A DNA stretch of 64,000 nt from Actinospica robiniae DSM 44927 (GTDB lineage: Bacteria; Actinomycetota; Actinomycetes; Streptomycetales; Catenulisporaceae), in contig NZ_KI632511.1 of assembly GCF_000504285.1 (NCBI RefSeq), positions 9,220,154 to 9,284,153 on the forward strand, given 5' to 3'. The position numbers were made by a program, and so were the translations under genes. Below, piece by piece: positions 14,521-24,880 of the stretch. Numbering within the stretch: the first letter of the stretch is position 1; every line of letters begins with the position of its first letter. A model generated the notes under the pieces. That model searched no databases and was not told where the DNA came from. It saw nothing but the letters and a program-made list of their open reading frames with translations.

Positions 14521-17202
14521 GTGGCCTGCGTGGGGGGTAAATGGCTTCGCGTGGAATCCGACGCACGCGCCGTGCCGCCCGAGCAGGAGCTGACTGAGGC
14601 TCTGCTCGGACTGAGCTGGCCGCTGCCGCGCACCGTGGCCGACGCCGACGCGGCGTTGACCCGGCTCGAGCAGGTCAGAGCGGTACTCACCCGGCTGGAA
14701 CGGGCCAGCGTCGGCACCGACGCGTGGTGGGCCGGGCAGGTCGACGCGCTGGCCACACAGAGCGGATTCGTGCTCGAATGGTGGCGTCCGGTGCTGCGCG
14801 ACCCGGACCTGGACTGGACGCTCAACCACCAAGCCCACCTGACCGCCGATCTGGCCACCCTGGCCTCCGCCGGCGCGCGTTTGCTCGACCAGCTCGAGCC
14901 GGACCAGGACGAGGATCCGGGCAGCCCCGCGCAGCACGCGCGGGCCGGGACCCGGGCGGCGGCGGAACGGCGCTGGGGGCCGGCCGCGGTGCCCTCCTAC
15001 GACCAGAACCAGGGCGCGGCCCAGCCCCCGGCCCGTCCGCAGCCGCCCTCGCTCGTCTTCGGCGACCCGCAGGAGCCCGCGGAGGAGCTGCCCGAGGCGC
15101 CGGCGGAGCTGCCCGAGCCCGCGGACGAGGCGGAGCGCGGTCGGGACCGCCGCGGCGGCAGCAGCAGCGATGGCGGTGGCGGCAAGGCCGGGGGAGTCAG
15201 GGGTCGGCTATCCGGCCGCAAGCGCAAGCAGCCCCCGAAGCACCAGCCCCAGCACGCGCCGCACGAGCTGCCGCCGCTGCCCGAGCCGCCGCCGCGTCCG
15301 CAGCCGCCACGACAGCAGCTCCAGCCCCGGCCCTCGCCGGCCCGGCCGTCGGCGCCGCCGCCGCCTCGGCAGCAACCGCAATCGCCTCCGCCGCGCCGTC
15401 CGGACGCGCCCCGCCCGCAGATGCCGCCGCAGCAGCCGCAGCAACAGCCGACGGCGTATCAGCAGCCTCAGTTGCCCCCGCCGCGGCAGCCGGAAGCGCC
15501 GCAGCGCCCGCAGATGCCGCCGCAGCCGCCTCCGGTGATCCCGCGCCACCTCGTCCCGCAGCAGCCGCAGTTGCCGCCGCCGCAGGCGCCGGTGGTGCCG
15601 CAGTACCTCGTGCCGCACGCGCCGCCGCGCCCCGATCCGCGGTACACCGAGCCGCAGTACGACGAGCCGCAGCACGATGACGCGCGTCACGAAGCGCCAC
15701 CGCCGGAAGGCCCGCAGACCGCGCCGCGCACGCCGCTGCCGGTCGACCCGTCCGAGCGCCGCCGACCCGCGCCCGCGCCGGACCCCGAACCAGAACCCGA
15801 ACCCGTACTCGCGCCCGAGCCGGAGCCCGAACCAGAACCCGAACCTGTACTCGCGCCCGAACCGGAACCAGCGCGCGAGCCGGAGCCCGAACCAGAGCCC
15901 GTATTCACCGCCGCCGAGCCGGCCGACGAGGTGCCGGCGTTCCCGGAGTTCCCGCCCTATCCCGGGCCGGAACCGGGGGTGACGGCCGAGCCGGAAGCAG
16001 AGCCCGCATTCACCGCCGCCGAGCCCGACACCGAGCCCGTGCCGGTCGCCCACGTCGCCCTCGACCCGACACCAGCCTTCGACCCGATACCCGCACCGGC
16101 ACCGGCCCCCGCGCCCGAGCCCGGACCAGAGCCCGTATTCGCGCCCGCGTTCCCGCCCGAGGACGTCGCGCTGCCCGGGTTCCCGCCGGAGGAGCCCGCG
16201 CCCGGCGCGCCGATCCCGCCCGCGTTCGCACGCCAGGCCGCGCCGCCGAGCCCGCCGGAGGCCGATCCGCTGGCCGGCGCCCGGCACCGTCGGCCCGCCT
16301 ACGACTTCGACGGCGGCAGCCACCTGATCGCGCCCGCGCCGCCGCCGGCGGTCTTCCCCCAGGCCGGCGTCCCGCAGGCCGCAGTCCCGCAGATCGGAGC
16401 CCCGCCGCGGCCGGCGCCTGCCGGGTCGACGGCTCCGCCGCGCCGCCTACCGCCCGGCTACGTGCCCCGCCTGCCGCAGGATCCTTATTCGCTGCCGGCG
16501 CCGGGTCCGGCTCCGGCCGGCCCTCGCCCGCCCGGTCCGGGCCCTGGTCGCGGACCGTTCCCCGTGCCCGTCCCCGTGTACGACGAGGACGACGACCGCT
16601 CCTCCGACCGGCTCGTTCCGCTCCGCCTGGGCCGGCACCAGCGTCGGCTGCTGATGCAGACCGCTGCGATCGTCGTGGCGGCCGGGGCGCTGTGCTGGTG
16701 GGCGCTCTACACCTTCGGCGGCAGCGGGCATTCCGCCGGCACGGCGGCCGGGGCCAGCCACACCCCGGCCGCGTCCACCGACGCCGCCCCCGGGGCGTCC
16801 GCCTCCGCGAGCGCGGCCGCGTCCTCAGCGCCGGCGACGCATCAGAGTTCTGCGCCGCCGAGCTCCGCCCCGCCGACTGCGACCGGCCACCCGGTCAACG
16901 CCGCGGGGGTCGAGTCCGTCCATGTCACGCTGCTCGGCGGGAGCGCCTCGGTGCCGCAGATCGCGGTGCTGATCTCGGTCACCACCGACGGCACCGGGCA
17001 GATCACGGTGACCGGCAGCTACTACGGCGCGGCCGGGTCGGAGCACCGCACGCCGGAGACGCAGTCGTGGAAACTGTCCGGGCAGAAGTCCTACTCGTTC
17101 AGCGTGCCCATCGCGAACGCGGCCTACTGCGGCACGCTGTTCACCTTCACCGCCGACTCGGGCGGGCATTCGAGCACGGACACCACCGCGCCCGGCTGCT
17201 GA
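14521..17202 (+). CDS. Giant Pro/Glu-rich single-pass membrane protein
   Basis: An 893-aa protein of four parts. Residues 1-130 form a folded helical domain ([45 protein letters not shown]). Residues 150-700 are a very long low-complexity stretch: first Pro/Gln (QQPQ and PPRP runs), then EP repeats (near residues 420-480) and Pro/Ala. One transmembrane helix lies at about 714-733 ([21 protein letters not shown]). The rest is an Ala/Ser/Thr-rich linker and an extracellular beta-type domain of about 100 aa with two Cys residues near its end (YCGTLF and APGC). The topology puts the proline-rich part in the cytoplasm and the C-terminal domain outside. No family is recognised. GTG at 14521 is uncertain; another in-frame GTG at 14551 is possible. 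Confidence 0.7.
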   Translation: MACVGGKWLRVESDARAVPPEQELTEALLGLSWPLPRTVADADAALTRLEQVRAVLTRLERASVGTDAWWAGQVDALATQSGFVLEWWRPVLRDPDLDWTLNHQAHLTADLATLASAGARLLDQLEPDQDEDPGSPAQHARAGTRAAAERRWGPAAVPSYDQNQGAAQPPARPQPPSLVFGDPQEPAEELPEAPAELPEPADEAERGRDRRGGSSSDGGGGKAGGVRGRLSGRKRKQPPKHQPQHAPHELPPLPEPPPRPQPPRQQLQPRPSPARPSAPPPPRQQPQSPPPRRPDAPRPQMPPQQPQQQPTAYQQPQLPPPRQPEAPQRPQMPPQPPPVIPRHLVPQQPQLPPPQAPVVPQYLVPHAPPRPDPRYTEPQYDEPQHDDARHEAPPPEGPQTAPRTPLPVDPSERRRPAPAPDPEPEPEPVLAPEPEPEPEPEPVLAPEPEPAREPEPEPEPVFTAAEPADEVPAFPEFPPYPGPEPGVTAEPEAEPAFTAAEPDTEPVPVAHVALDPTPAFDPIPAPAPAPAPEPGPEPVFAPAFPPEDVALPGFPPEEPAPGAPIPPAFARQAAPPSPPEADPLAGARHRRPAYDFDGGSHLIAPAPPPAVFPQAGVPQAAVPQIGAPPRPAPAGSTAPPRRLPPGYVPRLPQDPYSLPAPGPAPAGPRPPGPGPGRGPFPVPVPVYDEDDDRSSDRLVPLRLGRHQRRLLMQTAAIVVAAGALCWWALYTFGGSGHSAGTAAGASHTPAASTDAAPGASASASAAASSAPATHQSSAPPSSAPPTATGHPVNAAGVESVHVTLLGGSASVPQIAVLISVTTDGTGQITVTGSYYGAAGSEHRTPETQSWKLSGQKSYSFSVPIANAAYCGTLFTFTADSGGHSSTDTTAPGC

Positions 17203-17247
17203 GCGGCGCCGGCGCGGCGCGGTGCCCGCAGAGCCGGCGGCGTCCGG

Positions 17248-18174
17248 TCAGCGCTTGACGATCACGCCGCCGACGATGTGGCAGCGTTCGTGCATGTCCT
17301 CGCCCGGACCCTCGCCGTCGGGGTTCCAGTCGGTCAGCCGCACCAGGCCGGGGTCGAGGAACTCGTAGCCCGCCAGCAGCCGGTCGATCCGCTCCGGCGG
17401 ACGCGGGGTGAACTCGGCCAGGTTCTCCCCGAGCAGCGACTGCACCAGGTCGCCGACCTCCTCGTTCGGGAAGTCGAGGTAGTGCATCACCGCGATCAGG
17501 CTGCCCGGGGCGAGCGCGGCCATGACGGCCTGCAGGGCGTGGCGCAGCCGGCTGTCGTCCCGGGTGTAGTCCAGCATGCCGAACAGCAGCACCCCGAGCG
17601 GGCGGCCGAAGTCGAGCTTCTCGTGCAGCCAGGGGTGGCCCAGTACGCGCTCGGGGTCGCGGAACTCCCCGCGCATCACGTGCAGGCTGCGCGAGGGGGC
17701 GCGGGCGGTGAGCACCGCCCGGGCGTGCGCGGCGGTGATCGGGTCGTCGGTGACGTAGACGAAGCGGGCCTGCGGCACCTGCTCCCGTACGTACCCGTCC
17801 ATGCTGTTCATGATCGGGATCGCGGTGCCCAGCTGCAGGAACTGGTCGAGGCCGTGGCCGTCGGCGATCCAGGAGCTGGCCCGGTGCGCGAAGGCCTCGG
17901 CGGCGCGGGAGTTGACCATCACGTCCGGCCACACCGAGACCAGATGGCGTACCGCGGCGCGGTCGGACTCGTAGTTGTCCTTGCCGCCGATCATGTAGTC
18001 CCACATCCGGATCGGATGCGGGATGTCCGGGTCCACCTCGACCGGGTTCCACGGCTCGTTCGACTCGCCGAGCACGGCGTCCCAGGGCGCGGCCGCGCCG
18101 GCGGCGGACTCCTCGCCGCTCGCCGAGACCCGTTCCCGCGGCCCCGGGGCGGGAGCGGACGGTGCTGTGGCCAT
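17248..18174 (-). CDS. SAM-dependent methyltransferase, DUF574 / Methyltransf_19 family
   Basis: A 308-aa protein of the actinobacterial family typified by IPHPIRMWDYMIGGKDNYESDR near the N-terminus, followed by NSRAAEAFAHRASSWIADGHGLDQFLQLGTAIPIM (the SAM-binding glycine region is replaced here by LQLGTAIP), VYVTDDPITAAHARAVL, and GVLLFGMLDYTRDD. Family members are abundant in Streptomyces and mostly of unknown substrate. The start is the ATG at 18174 with GGGAGG about 6 bases upstream. It is divergent from the hydrolase gene with 247 bases between, and converges with the giant Pro-rich gene. Confidence 0.88.
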   Translation of the reverse strand: MATAPSAPAPGPRERVSASGEESAAGAAAPWDAVLGESNEPWNPVEVDPDIPHPIRMWDYMIGGKDNYESDRAAVRHLVSVWPDVMVNSRAAEAFAHRASSWIADGHGLDQFLQLGTAIPIMNSMDGYVREQVPQARFVYVTDDPITAAHARAVLTARAPSRSLHVMRGEFRDPERVLGHPWLHEKLDFGRPLGVLLFGMLDYTRDDSRLRHALQAVMAALAPGSLIAVMHYLDFPNEEVGDLVQSLLGENLAEFTPRPPERIDRLLAGYEFLDPGLVRLTDWNPDGEGPGEDMHERCHIVGGVIVKR

Positions 18175-18421
18175 GGTCACCTCCCACATCGGTGGAGCGG
18201 CCGCTGCCTCCGGGCGCTCCCGCGTCGCATGGTATTGCAGCCTACCCGCCGCCGGAACCGTTTCGCTCCGGTTCGTGACGGCCCATCAGGTGACGGCCGT
18301 CCCGGTGAAACCGCCGCTCGCACGCGTGTGCGTACGGGTGAGCCCTCGTTGATCAGCGCGGGACCGGATCCGCCGCAGGGAATCATGCCTTGAAAGAAAC
18401 CATTTGAGATATGGAGGTTGT

Positions 18422-19309
18422 ATGGTGTCCGGCGAGCGGGTATTCGAGGTCGTGCACCGCGGTTTCCGGGCGCTGGGCCGGGTGCAGGCGCACCCGTCGC
18501 CCAGTGCCGGGCCGGTCCTGCTGGTGGGCGGGGCGATGCAGCGCAAGGAGGGCTGGGGCCGGTTCGAGGGCGTGCTGCGCCGCGAGTCCACCGTGGTCAC
18601 GGTCGATCTGCCGGGCTGGGGCGGGGCCGAGGTGCTCCCGGCCCGCTACGGGATCGGCTTCCTCGCCGACTGCCTCGCCGCGGTGCTGCGCGCGGCCGAG
18701 GTGGGCGCGGTGGACGCGTTCGGCGGCTCCTACGGCAGCGCCGTGGCCTACCGGCTGGCCCAGCGCCACCCGCAGCTGCTGCGCCGGATCGCGCTGTTCG
18801 GCGCGCTCGGGCGGATCCCGCACGGCATGCACGGCCGGATGGCCGAGACGATCGGCCATCTGCGGGCCGGCCGGCGCGACCGCTTCGCCGGCGAGGTGCT
18901 GGCCGCCATGCTCAATCAGGACCCTTCGATCCGGCTGGCCCGGCGCGGCGCGGTGGAGCGGATCCTGTACACGGTCTTCCACGGCATCGGCCCGACCGAG
19001 GCGGAGCAGTACGAGCAGAACACCCTGCGCCTGCTCGCCCCCGGCCCGTTCGACCCGTTCCCGCCGCCGGCCGGACCCGTGCTGTTCGGCGTGGGCGAGC
19101 ACGACTCGTTCACCACGGTCCGGCACTGCCGCGAGTTCGCAGCCTCCTGTCCCGGGGCCCCGTTCGTCCGGCTGCGCGACGCCGACCATCCCGTGCATCT
19201 GCGCTGTCCGGACGAATTGGCCGGTCTGCTGCAACGCTTCTTCCGCGGCGAGACCCTCGAATCAGTACCCGGCTGCCACCCGGTGGAGTATCCGGCCCTC
19301 ACCCGTTAG
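18422..19309 (+). CDS. Alpha/beta hydrolase
   Basis: A 295-aa cytoplasmic alpha/beta-hydrolase-fold protein. The nucleophile elbow is Gly101-Gly-Ser103-Tyr-Gly-Ser. An oxyanion-type strand, PVLLVGGAMQRKEGW, precedes it; the acid is likely the Asp in VGEHDSF near residue 223, and the base His in the RLRDADHPVHL block near 256-259. There is no signal peptide. The substrate is not evident. The start at 18422 is chosen for GGAGG 5 bases upstream; an ATG 18 bases earlier lacks a ribosome site. The 18175-18421 gap upstream contains an AT-richer patch (TTGAAAGAAACCATTTGAGA) that may be promoter. Confidence 0.85.
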   Translation: MVSGERVFEVVHRGFRALGRVQAHPSPSAGPVLLVGGAMQRKEGWGRFEGVLRRESTVVTVDLPGWGGAEVLPARYGIGFLADCLAAVLRAAEVGAVDAFGGSYGSAVAYRLAQRHPQLLRRIALFGALGRIPHGMHGRMAETIGHLRAGRRDRFAGEVLAAMLNQDPSIRLARRGAVERILYTVFHGIGPTEAEQYEQNTLRLLAPGPFDPFPPPAGPVLFGVGEHDSFTTVRHCREFAASCPGAPFVRLRDADHPVHLRCPDELAGLLQRFFRGETLESVPGCHPVEYPALTR

Positions 19310-19540
19310 GGTGAGCCGACACGAAGGTCGGACCTCTGTCGGCGGCGCGGCGCGCCGACGGCTGCGCCGACCGGGCGAGACCGGCGTGCGCCCCGGCGAG
19401 CCGTGCCGCGCGGCGGCCCGGCATCGCCCAACCTGGTGCGCACGGCCGTGGCCCGCTCCGCGCGAGGGCGCGGTGCGGCCGGGGTCCCGGCCCGGACGTG
19501 CGCGGAGACGGACCACGAACGGAAGGGCCAGGGACCAGCC

Positions 19541-21406
19541 ATGCGACGCTACCCCCCGATCGCCGAGCACGGGATGATCGGTGACCTGCAGAGTTGCGCT
19601 CTGGTCTCCTCGGACGGGGTACTCGACTTCTTCTGCGCCCCGCGCTTCGACTCCCCGTCCCTGTTCGCCTCGCTGGTGGACCACGACAAGGGCGGTTACG
19701 TCCGGCTGGCCGCGGACGACTCGGAGCTGAGCGGCGAGTCCTCGGCCAAGGTGCGCCAGCTCTACCTACCCGACACCGCCATCCTGGTCACCCGGTTCCT
19801 CTCGCACCACGGCGTCGGCGAGGTCGTCGACTTCATGCCGCTGGGCCGGCCGGAGCAGGCCTCGGCCAACCGCCGCATCATCAGGATCCTGCGAGTGGTG
19901 CGCGGCAGCGTGAAGTTCGTGCTCGAATGCCGGCCCCGGTTCGACTACGCCCGGGCCGGACACGAGCTGACCATGCGCGGGGAGCGGGCCGCGGTCTTCC
20001 GCGGGCCGGAGCTTGACCTGCACCTGCAGGCCACCTTCCCGTTCCACCGCGAGGGCGACGACGTCGTCGGCACGGTCACCCTCGGCCTCGGCGAGACCGC
20101 CGCGGTCGTGCTCGACACCACCGACCCCGGCTGGATGCCGGCGCCGATCGACCTCGAGCAGCTCGAGGAGGAGCACGAGCGCACCACCCGGTTCTGGCAG
20201 GACTGGCTGCGCGGCTGCGCCTTCCGCGGCCGCTGGCAGACCATGGTGCACCGCTCCGCGATCACCCTCAAACTCCTGACATACGCGCCGACCGGCGCGC
20301 CGATCGCCTCGGCCACCTTCGGCCTGCCGGAGCAGATCGGCGGCGAGCGCAACTGGGACTACCGCTACTGCTGGGTGCGCGACGGCGCGCTGAGCTCGCG
20401 GGCCATGGCGGAGCTCGGCTTCGTCGAGGAGGCCGACGCGTTCCGGCACTGGCTCAGCGAGCGGCTGCGCGAGCAGGCCCACCCGGGCGCCGAGCCGCTG
20501 CAGATCATGTACCGGGTGGACGGCGAGCCGCTGCTGCTGGAGGAGGAGCTCGGCCACCTCGAGGGCTACGAGAAGTCCGCGCCGGTGCGGATCGGCAACG
20601 CCGCGGCCGACCAGCTCCAGCTGGACGTCTACGGCGAGGCCATCTGGGCCCTGACACAGTCGCGGGAGCTGGCCGAGGTCTCCGGATATCAGGGCTGGCA
20701 GACGCTCGCCCAGGTGGTGGACTGGCTCAGCGAGAACTGGGACCGGCCGGACGAGGGGATCTGGGAGACCCGCGGCGGCCGCAAGGACTTCACCTTCAGC
20801 CGGCTGATGTGCTGGGTGGCGCTGGACCGCGGCATCCGGCTGGCGCACACCTACGCCCGCCCGGCCAACCTGGCCGGCTGGACCGCCGCCCGCGACGCGA
20901 TCCTGCAGCAGGTGATGGAGCGCGGCTGGTCCGCGCGCCGCTCGGCGTTCGTGCAGCACTACAACGGCGACGTGCTGGACGCCTCGCTGCTGTTCATGCC
21001 GATCGTCGGCTTCATTTCCCCGCGCGACCCGCTCTGGCTCTCCACCCTCGAGGCGATCGAGCAGGACCTGGTCACCGACTCGCTGGTGCACCGCTACGAC
21101 CCGTCCGCCTCGCCGGACGGGCTGCGCGGAAGCGAGGGCACCTTCAACCTGTGCACCTTCCTCTACGTCGACGCCCTGGCCCGGGCCGGGCGGCTGGACC
21201 AGGCCCGCTACGCCTTCGACAAGATGATGACCTACGCCAACCACGTCGGCCTGTTCGGCGAGGAGATCGGCCCGACCGGCGAGCAGCTGGGAAACTTCCC
21301 GCAGGCCTTCACCCACCTCGCGCTGATCTTCGCCGCGACCACGCTCGGCGACCGGCTCGAGCGGCGCACCCAGCGCGGCACCAGCCCGCACGGCCGCGGC
21401 TGGTAG
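19541..21406 (+). CDS. Glycoside hydrolase family 15 protein (glucoamylase/trehalase-like)
   Basis: A 621-aa protein of the two-domain GH15 type: an N-terminal beta-sandwich (residues 1-250; IAEHGMIGDLQSCALVSSDGVLDFFCAPRFDSPS) and a C-terminal (alpha/alpha)6 barrel with NWDYRYCWVRDGALSSRAM, PDEGIWETRGGRKDFTFSRLMCW (the general acid Glu region), RGSEGTFNLCTFLYVDALARAGR and GLFGEEIGPTGEQLGNFPQAFTHLALI (the general base Glu region). In mycobacteria and Streptomyces such proteins hydrolyse trehalose or alpha-1,4-glucan. There is no signal peptide, so the substrate is probably internal trehalose or glycogen-derived. ATG with GGAAGGG upstream. Confidence 0.9.
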   Translation: MRRYPPIAEHGMIGDLQSCALVSSDGVLDFFCAPRFDSPSLFASLVDHDKGGYVRLAADDSELSGESSAKVRQLYLPDTAILVTRFLSHHGVGEVVDFMPLGRPEQASANRRIIRILRVVRGSVKFVLECRPRFDYARAGHELTMRGERAAVFRGPELDLHLQATFPFHREGDDVVGTVTLGLGETAAVVLDTTDPGWMPAPIDLEQLEEEHERTTRFWQDWLRGCAFRGRWQTMVHRSAITLKLLTYAPTGAPIASATFGLPEQIGGERNWDYRYCWVRDGALSSRAMAELGFVEEADAFRHWLSERLREQAHPGAEPLQIMYRVDGEPLLLEEELGHLEGYEKSAPVRIGNAAADQLQLDVYGEAIWALTQSRELAEVSGYQGWQTLAQVVDWLSENWDRPDEGIWETRGGRKDFTFSRLMCWVALDRGIRLAHTYARPANLAGWTAARDAILQQVMERGWSARRSAFVQHYNGDVLDASLLFMPIVGFISPRDPLWLSTLEAIEQDLVTDSLVHRYDPSASPDGLRGSEGTFNLCTFLYVDALARAGRLDQARYAFDKMMTYANHVGLFGEEIGPTGEQLGNFPQAFTHLALIFAATTLGDRLERRTQRGTSPHGRGW

Positions 21407-21458
21407 CGCGCGGGGAAATCCCGTTGCGTGGCGGGCGGGCGCGATTGACCATGGCCGG

Positions 21459-22493
21459 ATGGAGATCCGCCACGTTGACCTGCACCGCACTGACGAGACA
21501 GAGGCCTGGTACGCCGCCCTGCGCGAGGCGGCGAGCGCGGACCGGGTGGCCCCCGTGGTCGAGGAGCGCGACGCGCTGTTCAACTCGTTGCGGAACAACG
21601 ACGCCAATCCCACCTACGACCGCCGCGCGTACGGGGCCTGGCGTGGCACGGAGTGCGTCGGCACCGCGTTGATCGACCTGCCGCGCCGCGACAACGTGCA
21701 CCTCGCCGAGATCGAGATCGGCGTTCCGCCGCACGCGCGGCATCGAGGCGTCGGCCGGGCGCTGTTCGGGCGGCTGACCGAGACGGCCCTGGACGAGGGC
21801 CGGACGGTGCTCGCCACCGAGGTCAACGCGGCCGGCGTCGGCGCGCACACCCTCACGGCCAGTCCGGGCGGGCGGTTCGCGCTCGCGTGCGGATTCGCCA
21901 GCAGGCACACCGAGCTCAGGCTGATGCTCGACGTGCCGGTGCTGGAAGTCCGGCTCAAGGAACTCGAGGCGGACGCCGGGCTCCGCGCGGGGGAGTACAG
22001 CCTCCGCGGCTGGATCGGCATACCGCCGTTGGACGTGCTCGAACCGTTCGCGCTGATACACACCCTCATGGACGCAGACGTCCCCGGCGGCGAGTCCGGC
22101 CGCGGCCCGGCCGTCTACGACGCCGCGCGCGTGCTGCGCATCCAGCAACGGCTGATCGAGCAGGGCTACGGCCTGGTGACGACGCTGATCAGTGACGAGC
22201 ACGGCGATCCGGTCGGCTACACCAGCTTGTTCGTGATGGGCGGCACGAGGCGGGAAGTGTTGCAGGACAACACCTTCGTGCTCGCGGCATACCGCGGCCG
22301 CGGTCTCGGCACCCTGATGAAGCTGGCCAACCTCCGCCTGCTTGCCGAGCACTTCCCGCAGGCCGCCCACGTCCACACCTGGACCGCCGAGGGCAACGAC
22401 GCGATGCGCGCCGTCAACGAGCGCATCGGCTTCCGCGCCGTGGAGACGCTGCACGAACTGGAGTTGGCCCTCGTCACGTCAGGTCGAGGCTGA
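21459..22493 (+). CDS. Double-domain GNAT acetyltransferase
   Basis: A 344-aa protein with two GNAT modules. The first has the acetyl-CoA loop HARHRGVGRALFGRL (about residues 89-103) and the second YRGRGLGTLMKLANLRLL (about 276-293), followed by TWTAEGNDAMRAVNERIGFR, the classic C-terminal motif. Tandem GNAT proteins of this type occur in actinomycetes, including mycothiol synthase, but the MshD-specific residues are not apparent, and the acceptor is unknown. Its last 20 bases overlap the end of the convergent gntR gene. It starts 52 bases after GH15 and may be independently expressed. Confidence 0.85.
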   Translation: MEIRHVDLHRTDETEAWYAALREAASADRVAPVVEERDALFNSLRNNDANPTYDRRAYGAWRGTECVGTALIDLPRRDNVHLAEIEIGVPPHARHRGVGRALFGRLTETALDEGRTVLATEVNAAGVGAHTLTASPGGRFALACGFASRHTELRLMLDVPVLEVRLKELEADAGLRAGEYSLRGWIGIPPLDVLEPFALIHTLMDADVPGGESGRGPAVYDAARVLRIQQRLIEQGYGLVTTLISDEHGDPVGYTSLFVMGGTRREVLQDNTFVLAAYRGRGLGTLMKLANLRLLAEHFPQAAHVHTWTAEGNDAMRAVNERIGFRAVETLHELELALVTSGRG

Positions 22494-23202
22494 CGGTGTA
22501 CCGGAATCGGTCCGCGCGGTAGTGGATCACGGCCGCGTCCACGACGTCGCCGTCGGTGTCGTAGACGAGGTTGGTCGAACGCAGAACAGGGCTGGCCAGG
22601 GGTATTTCGAGCAGCGCGGCGATCCGGGGCGACGCGGCGCAGGCTTCGAGGGTGTTGTCGATCCGCGCGATGGGGACCTCGGCGAGGTCGCGCAGGAGCT
22701 TCGTCATGGGCGCGGTGCGCAGGTCCGCCTCGGTGATGTGGCGGGCGTGCTCGGTGCGCAGATGGTTCTCGGCGTGGCTGAGGGGTTCGCCGCGATGCCG
22801 GCGCAGTCGCTCGTAGACGACCAGCGTCTGCGTGCCGGGGAAGCTCGGTGCGAGCAGGGCCGGGGCGGCGATCTCTTCGTGGCGCAGCACTTCGACGTCG
22901 TCGCCGGCCTGCTGGGACAGGATCGTGTCGACGGTGCCGAGGACGTGGATCGGCGGGTGGGCCGGGGCGTCGTCGGCGATGAACGTGCCGTGCCGGCGCC
23001 GCCTCGTGATCAGTCCTTCCGCCTCCAAGGTCGTCAGCGCCTGCCGGATGGTGCTGACGGCGACGCCGAACTCCTCGGCGAGCCGGGCCTCGGTGGGCAG
23101 CCGCAGCGGATCCTGCGGCGTGCGGGTCAGGATGCGGGCGCGCAAAGCCTCGGTCACCTGGTACCAGAGCGGAAGCTGCGCTTGGCGCGGCACGGCGGAC
23201 AT
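22474..23202 (-). CDS. GntR-family (HutC subfamily) transcriptional regulator, likely regulator of hmgA
   Basis: A 242-aa protein with a GntR winged helix at residues about 12-78 (LRLPTEARLAEEFGVAVSTIRQALTTLEAEGLITRRRRHGTFI, recognition helix near 48-58) and a UTRA ligand-binding domain (about 95-238; VVYERLRRHRGEPLSHAENHL, SPVLRSTNLVYDTDGDVVDAAVIHYRADRFRYTVSLDL). The ligand would be a small aromatic or carboxylic acid. It is encoded 28 bases downstream of hmgA on the same strand, so the two are probably one transcript, and a near-palindrome lies upstream of hmgA at 24586. ATG start; the ribosome site CGGTAGCG is weak. Confidence 0.88.
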   Translation of the reverse strand: MSAVPRQAQLPLWYQVTEALRARILTRTPQDPLRLPTEARLAEEFGVAVSTIRQALTTLEAEGLITRRRRHGTFIADDAPAHPPIHVLGTVDTILSQQAGDDVEVLRHEEIAAPALLAPSFPGTQTLVVYERLRRHRGEPLSHAENHLRTEHARHITEADLRTAPMTKLLRDLAEVPIARIDNTLEACAASPRIAALLEIPLASPVLRSTNLVYDTDGDVVDAAVIHYRADRFRYTVSLDLT

Positions 23203-23230
23203 GACCGGAACGCTACCGGGACCGCGCGGC

Positions 23231-24577
23231 TCAGTCCGCGTCGCCGTCGGAGGCGGGGAACCGCGAGGTGAGGCCGTTCCAGACGGCGTCGTAGTCGGTC
23301 TGGCGGTGCGGGGCGTCGAGGGCGTGCCGGGTCAGCGTGACCGGCCAGCGCGTCTCGAACATGAAAGCCAGGGTGTTGTCGACCTTCTGCGGGGCCAGCG
23401 GCACCGTGGAGGCCTTGGCGTACGTGTCGGCGTCCGGGCCGTGGCTGGTGAAGCTGTTGTGCAGGCTGGCGCCGCCGGGCAGGAAGCCCTCCGCCTTGGC
23501 GTCGTAGACCCCGTGGATCAGGCCCATGTACTCGCTCATGATGTTGCGGTGGAACCACGGCGGCCGGAAGGTGTTCTCGGCCACGAGCCAGCGCGGCGGG
23601 AAGATCACGAAGTCGGCGTTGGCCAGCCCGGGGGTGTCGCTCGGCGAGGTCAGGACCGTGAAGATGGACGGATCCGGGTGGTCGTGGCTGATCGTGCCGA
23701 TGGTGGTGAAGTCGGCGAGGTTGTAGCGGTATGGCGCGTAGTTGCCGTGCCAGGCCACGACGTCGAGCGGCGAGTGGTCGTACTCCGAGGCCCACAGGTT
23801 GCCGCCGAACTTCTGCACCAGCTGGACGGTCGCGGGCACCTCCGCCGGGTCTTCGAACGCTGCGGCGGGCGCCTGGAAGTGGCGCTCGTCGGCGAGGCAG
23901 TTGGCCCCGATCGGGCCGCGCTCGGGCAGGGTGAACGAGGGTCCGTAGTTCTCGCAGACGTACCCGGCCGCGGCCGGATCCGGCAGATCGACCCGGAAGC
24001 GGATGCCGCGCGGGATCAACGCGATGTGGCCCGGCGCGACGTGCAGCCGGCCGAGCTCGGTGAAGATGTGCAGCCGGCCGGTCTGCGGGACGATCAGCAG
24101 CTCCCCGTCGGCGTCGACGAAGTAACGGCGCGTCATGGACCGGGTGGCGTGGTACGTGTGCACCGCGATGCCCGCGTGCTCGAGCGCGTTGCCGTTGCCG
24201 CCGACGGTGTAGAGGCCGTCGACGAAGTCGGTCGGGTTCTCCGCCGCCGGCTGCGGGTTCCAGCGCAGCCGGTTGGGCGTCGGCTCGGTATCGGTGAACG
24301 GCGCCGAGTGCAGGTTGCCGTTGGGGATCCGGTGGTACGCGCTGTGCCGGGCCGACGGGGTGATCCGGTAGACCCAGGTGCGCCGGTTGGCCTGGCGCGG
24401 CTGGGTGAAGGCGGTCCCGCTGAGCTGTTCGGCGTACAGGCCGAGCGGCGCCCGCTGCGGTGAGTTCTGGCTCCCGGGCAGGGCGCCCGGGACTGCTTCG
24501 GTCTGGTGGTGGTTGCCGAAGCCGTGGAGGTAGCCGGGCCCGCTCTCGTGCTTGCCGCCTTCATTCATGTGATTCAT
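23231..24577 (-). CDS. hmgA: Homogentisate 1,2-dioxygenase
   Basis: An Fe(II) enzyme that opens the ring of homogentisate to maleylacetoacetate, central to phenylalanine and tyrosine breakdown. The 448-aa length fits the family (about 440). Visible signatures are [19 protein letters not shown] near the N-terminus, NGNLHSAPF, and the iron-binding region [16 protein letters not shown] (His and Glu) with [16 protein letters not shown] (second His). The start is the ATG at 24577 ([10 protein letters not shown]); the alternative at 24568 removes three residues. The frame stays open upstream through repeat copy 2 and would give a 600-aa protein, but that extension is repeat sequence and is not counted. 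gntR follows. Confidence 0.93.
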   Translation of the reverse strand: MNHMNEGGKHESGPGYLHGFGNHHQTEAVPGALPGSQNSPQRAPLGLYAEQLSGTAFTQPRQANRRTWVYRITPSARHSAYHRIPNGNLHSAPFTDTEPTPNRLRWNPQPAAENPTDFVDGLYTVGGNGNALEHAGIAVHTYHATRSMTRRYFVDADGELLIVPQTGRLHIFTELGRLHVAPGHIALIPRGIRFRVDLPDPAAAGYVCENYGPSFTLPERGPIGANCLADERHFQAPAAAFEDPAEVPATVQLVQKFGGNLWASEYDHSPLDVVAWHGNYAPYRYNLADFTTIGTISHDHPDPSIFTVLTSPSDTPGLANADFVIFPPRWLVAENTFRPPWFHRNIMSEYMGLIHGVYDAKAEGFLPGGASLHNSFTSHGPDADTYAKASTVPLAPQKVDNTLAFMFETRWPVTLTRHALDAPHRQTDYDAVWNGLTSRFPASDGDAD

Positions 24578-24585
24578 CGAATCAT

Positions 24586-24603
24586 TGGCAGGTATGCCTG
24601 TCA
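24586..24603. promoter_or_regulatory. Candidate operator upstream of hmgA
   Basis: TGGCAGG (24586-24592), four bases TATG, then CCTGTCA (24597-24603) is a near-perfect palindrome with one mismatch, starting 9 bases before the hmgA ATG. Its size and symmetry suit a HutC-type GntR dimer, and gntR is the next gene of the same transcript. The 21 bases between it and the end of repeat copy 2 are otherwise plain. Confidence 0.45.
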
Positions 24604-24880
24604 ACGCGAGCGCCGGACAGGTCCTACTGCGAATGTCGATCGGCTGAGCATTGGGGCGTGGGGTCCTGTCGGGTCGGGGTGGTCGTCGTGGCGGGGCGGC
24701 CGCTTCGCGTCGCCCTGTTTCATCTGACCACCCTCCCACCCGTTGCGTTCGCCCGCGAGCTGGGGTTTCAAGATTTCGCCTCCGGCGGGCCCTTCCTCGG
24801 AGAGAGATGCCGGGTTCGCGTGGGTGCTGGCGTTGGTGGGGCGGCCTGGGGTTTTGGGTGGTGGGGTTGCGGGTGTGTGT

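Noticed and set aside
15208-16323. Minus-strand frame of 371 aa over the Pro/Glu-rich gene
   Set aside because: Its composition is the complement of EP and PP codons (Arg/Gly-rich), as expected from low-complexity sequence on the other strand.
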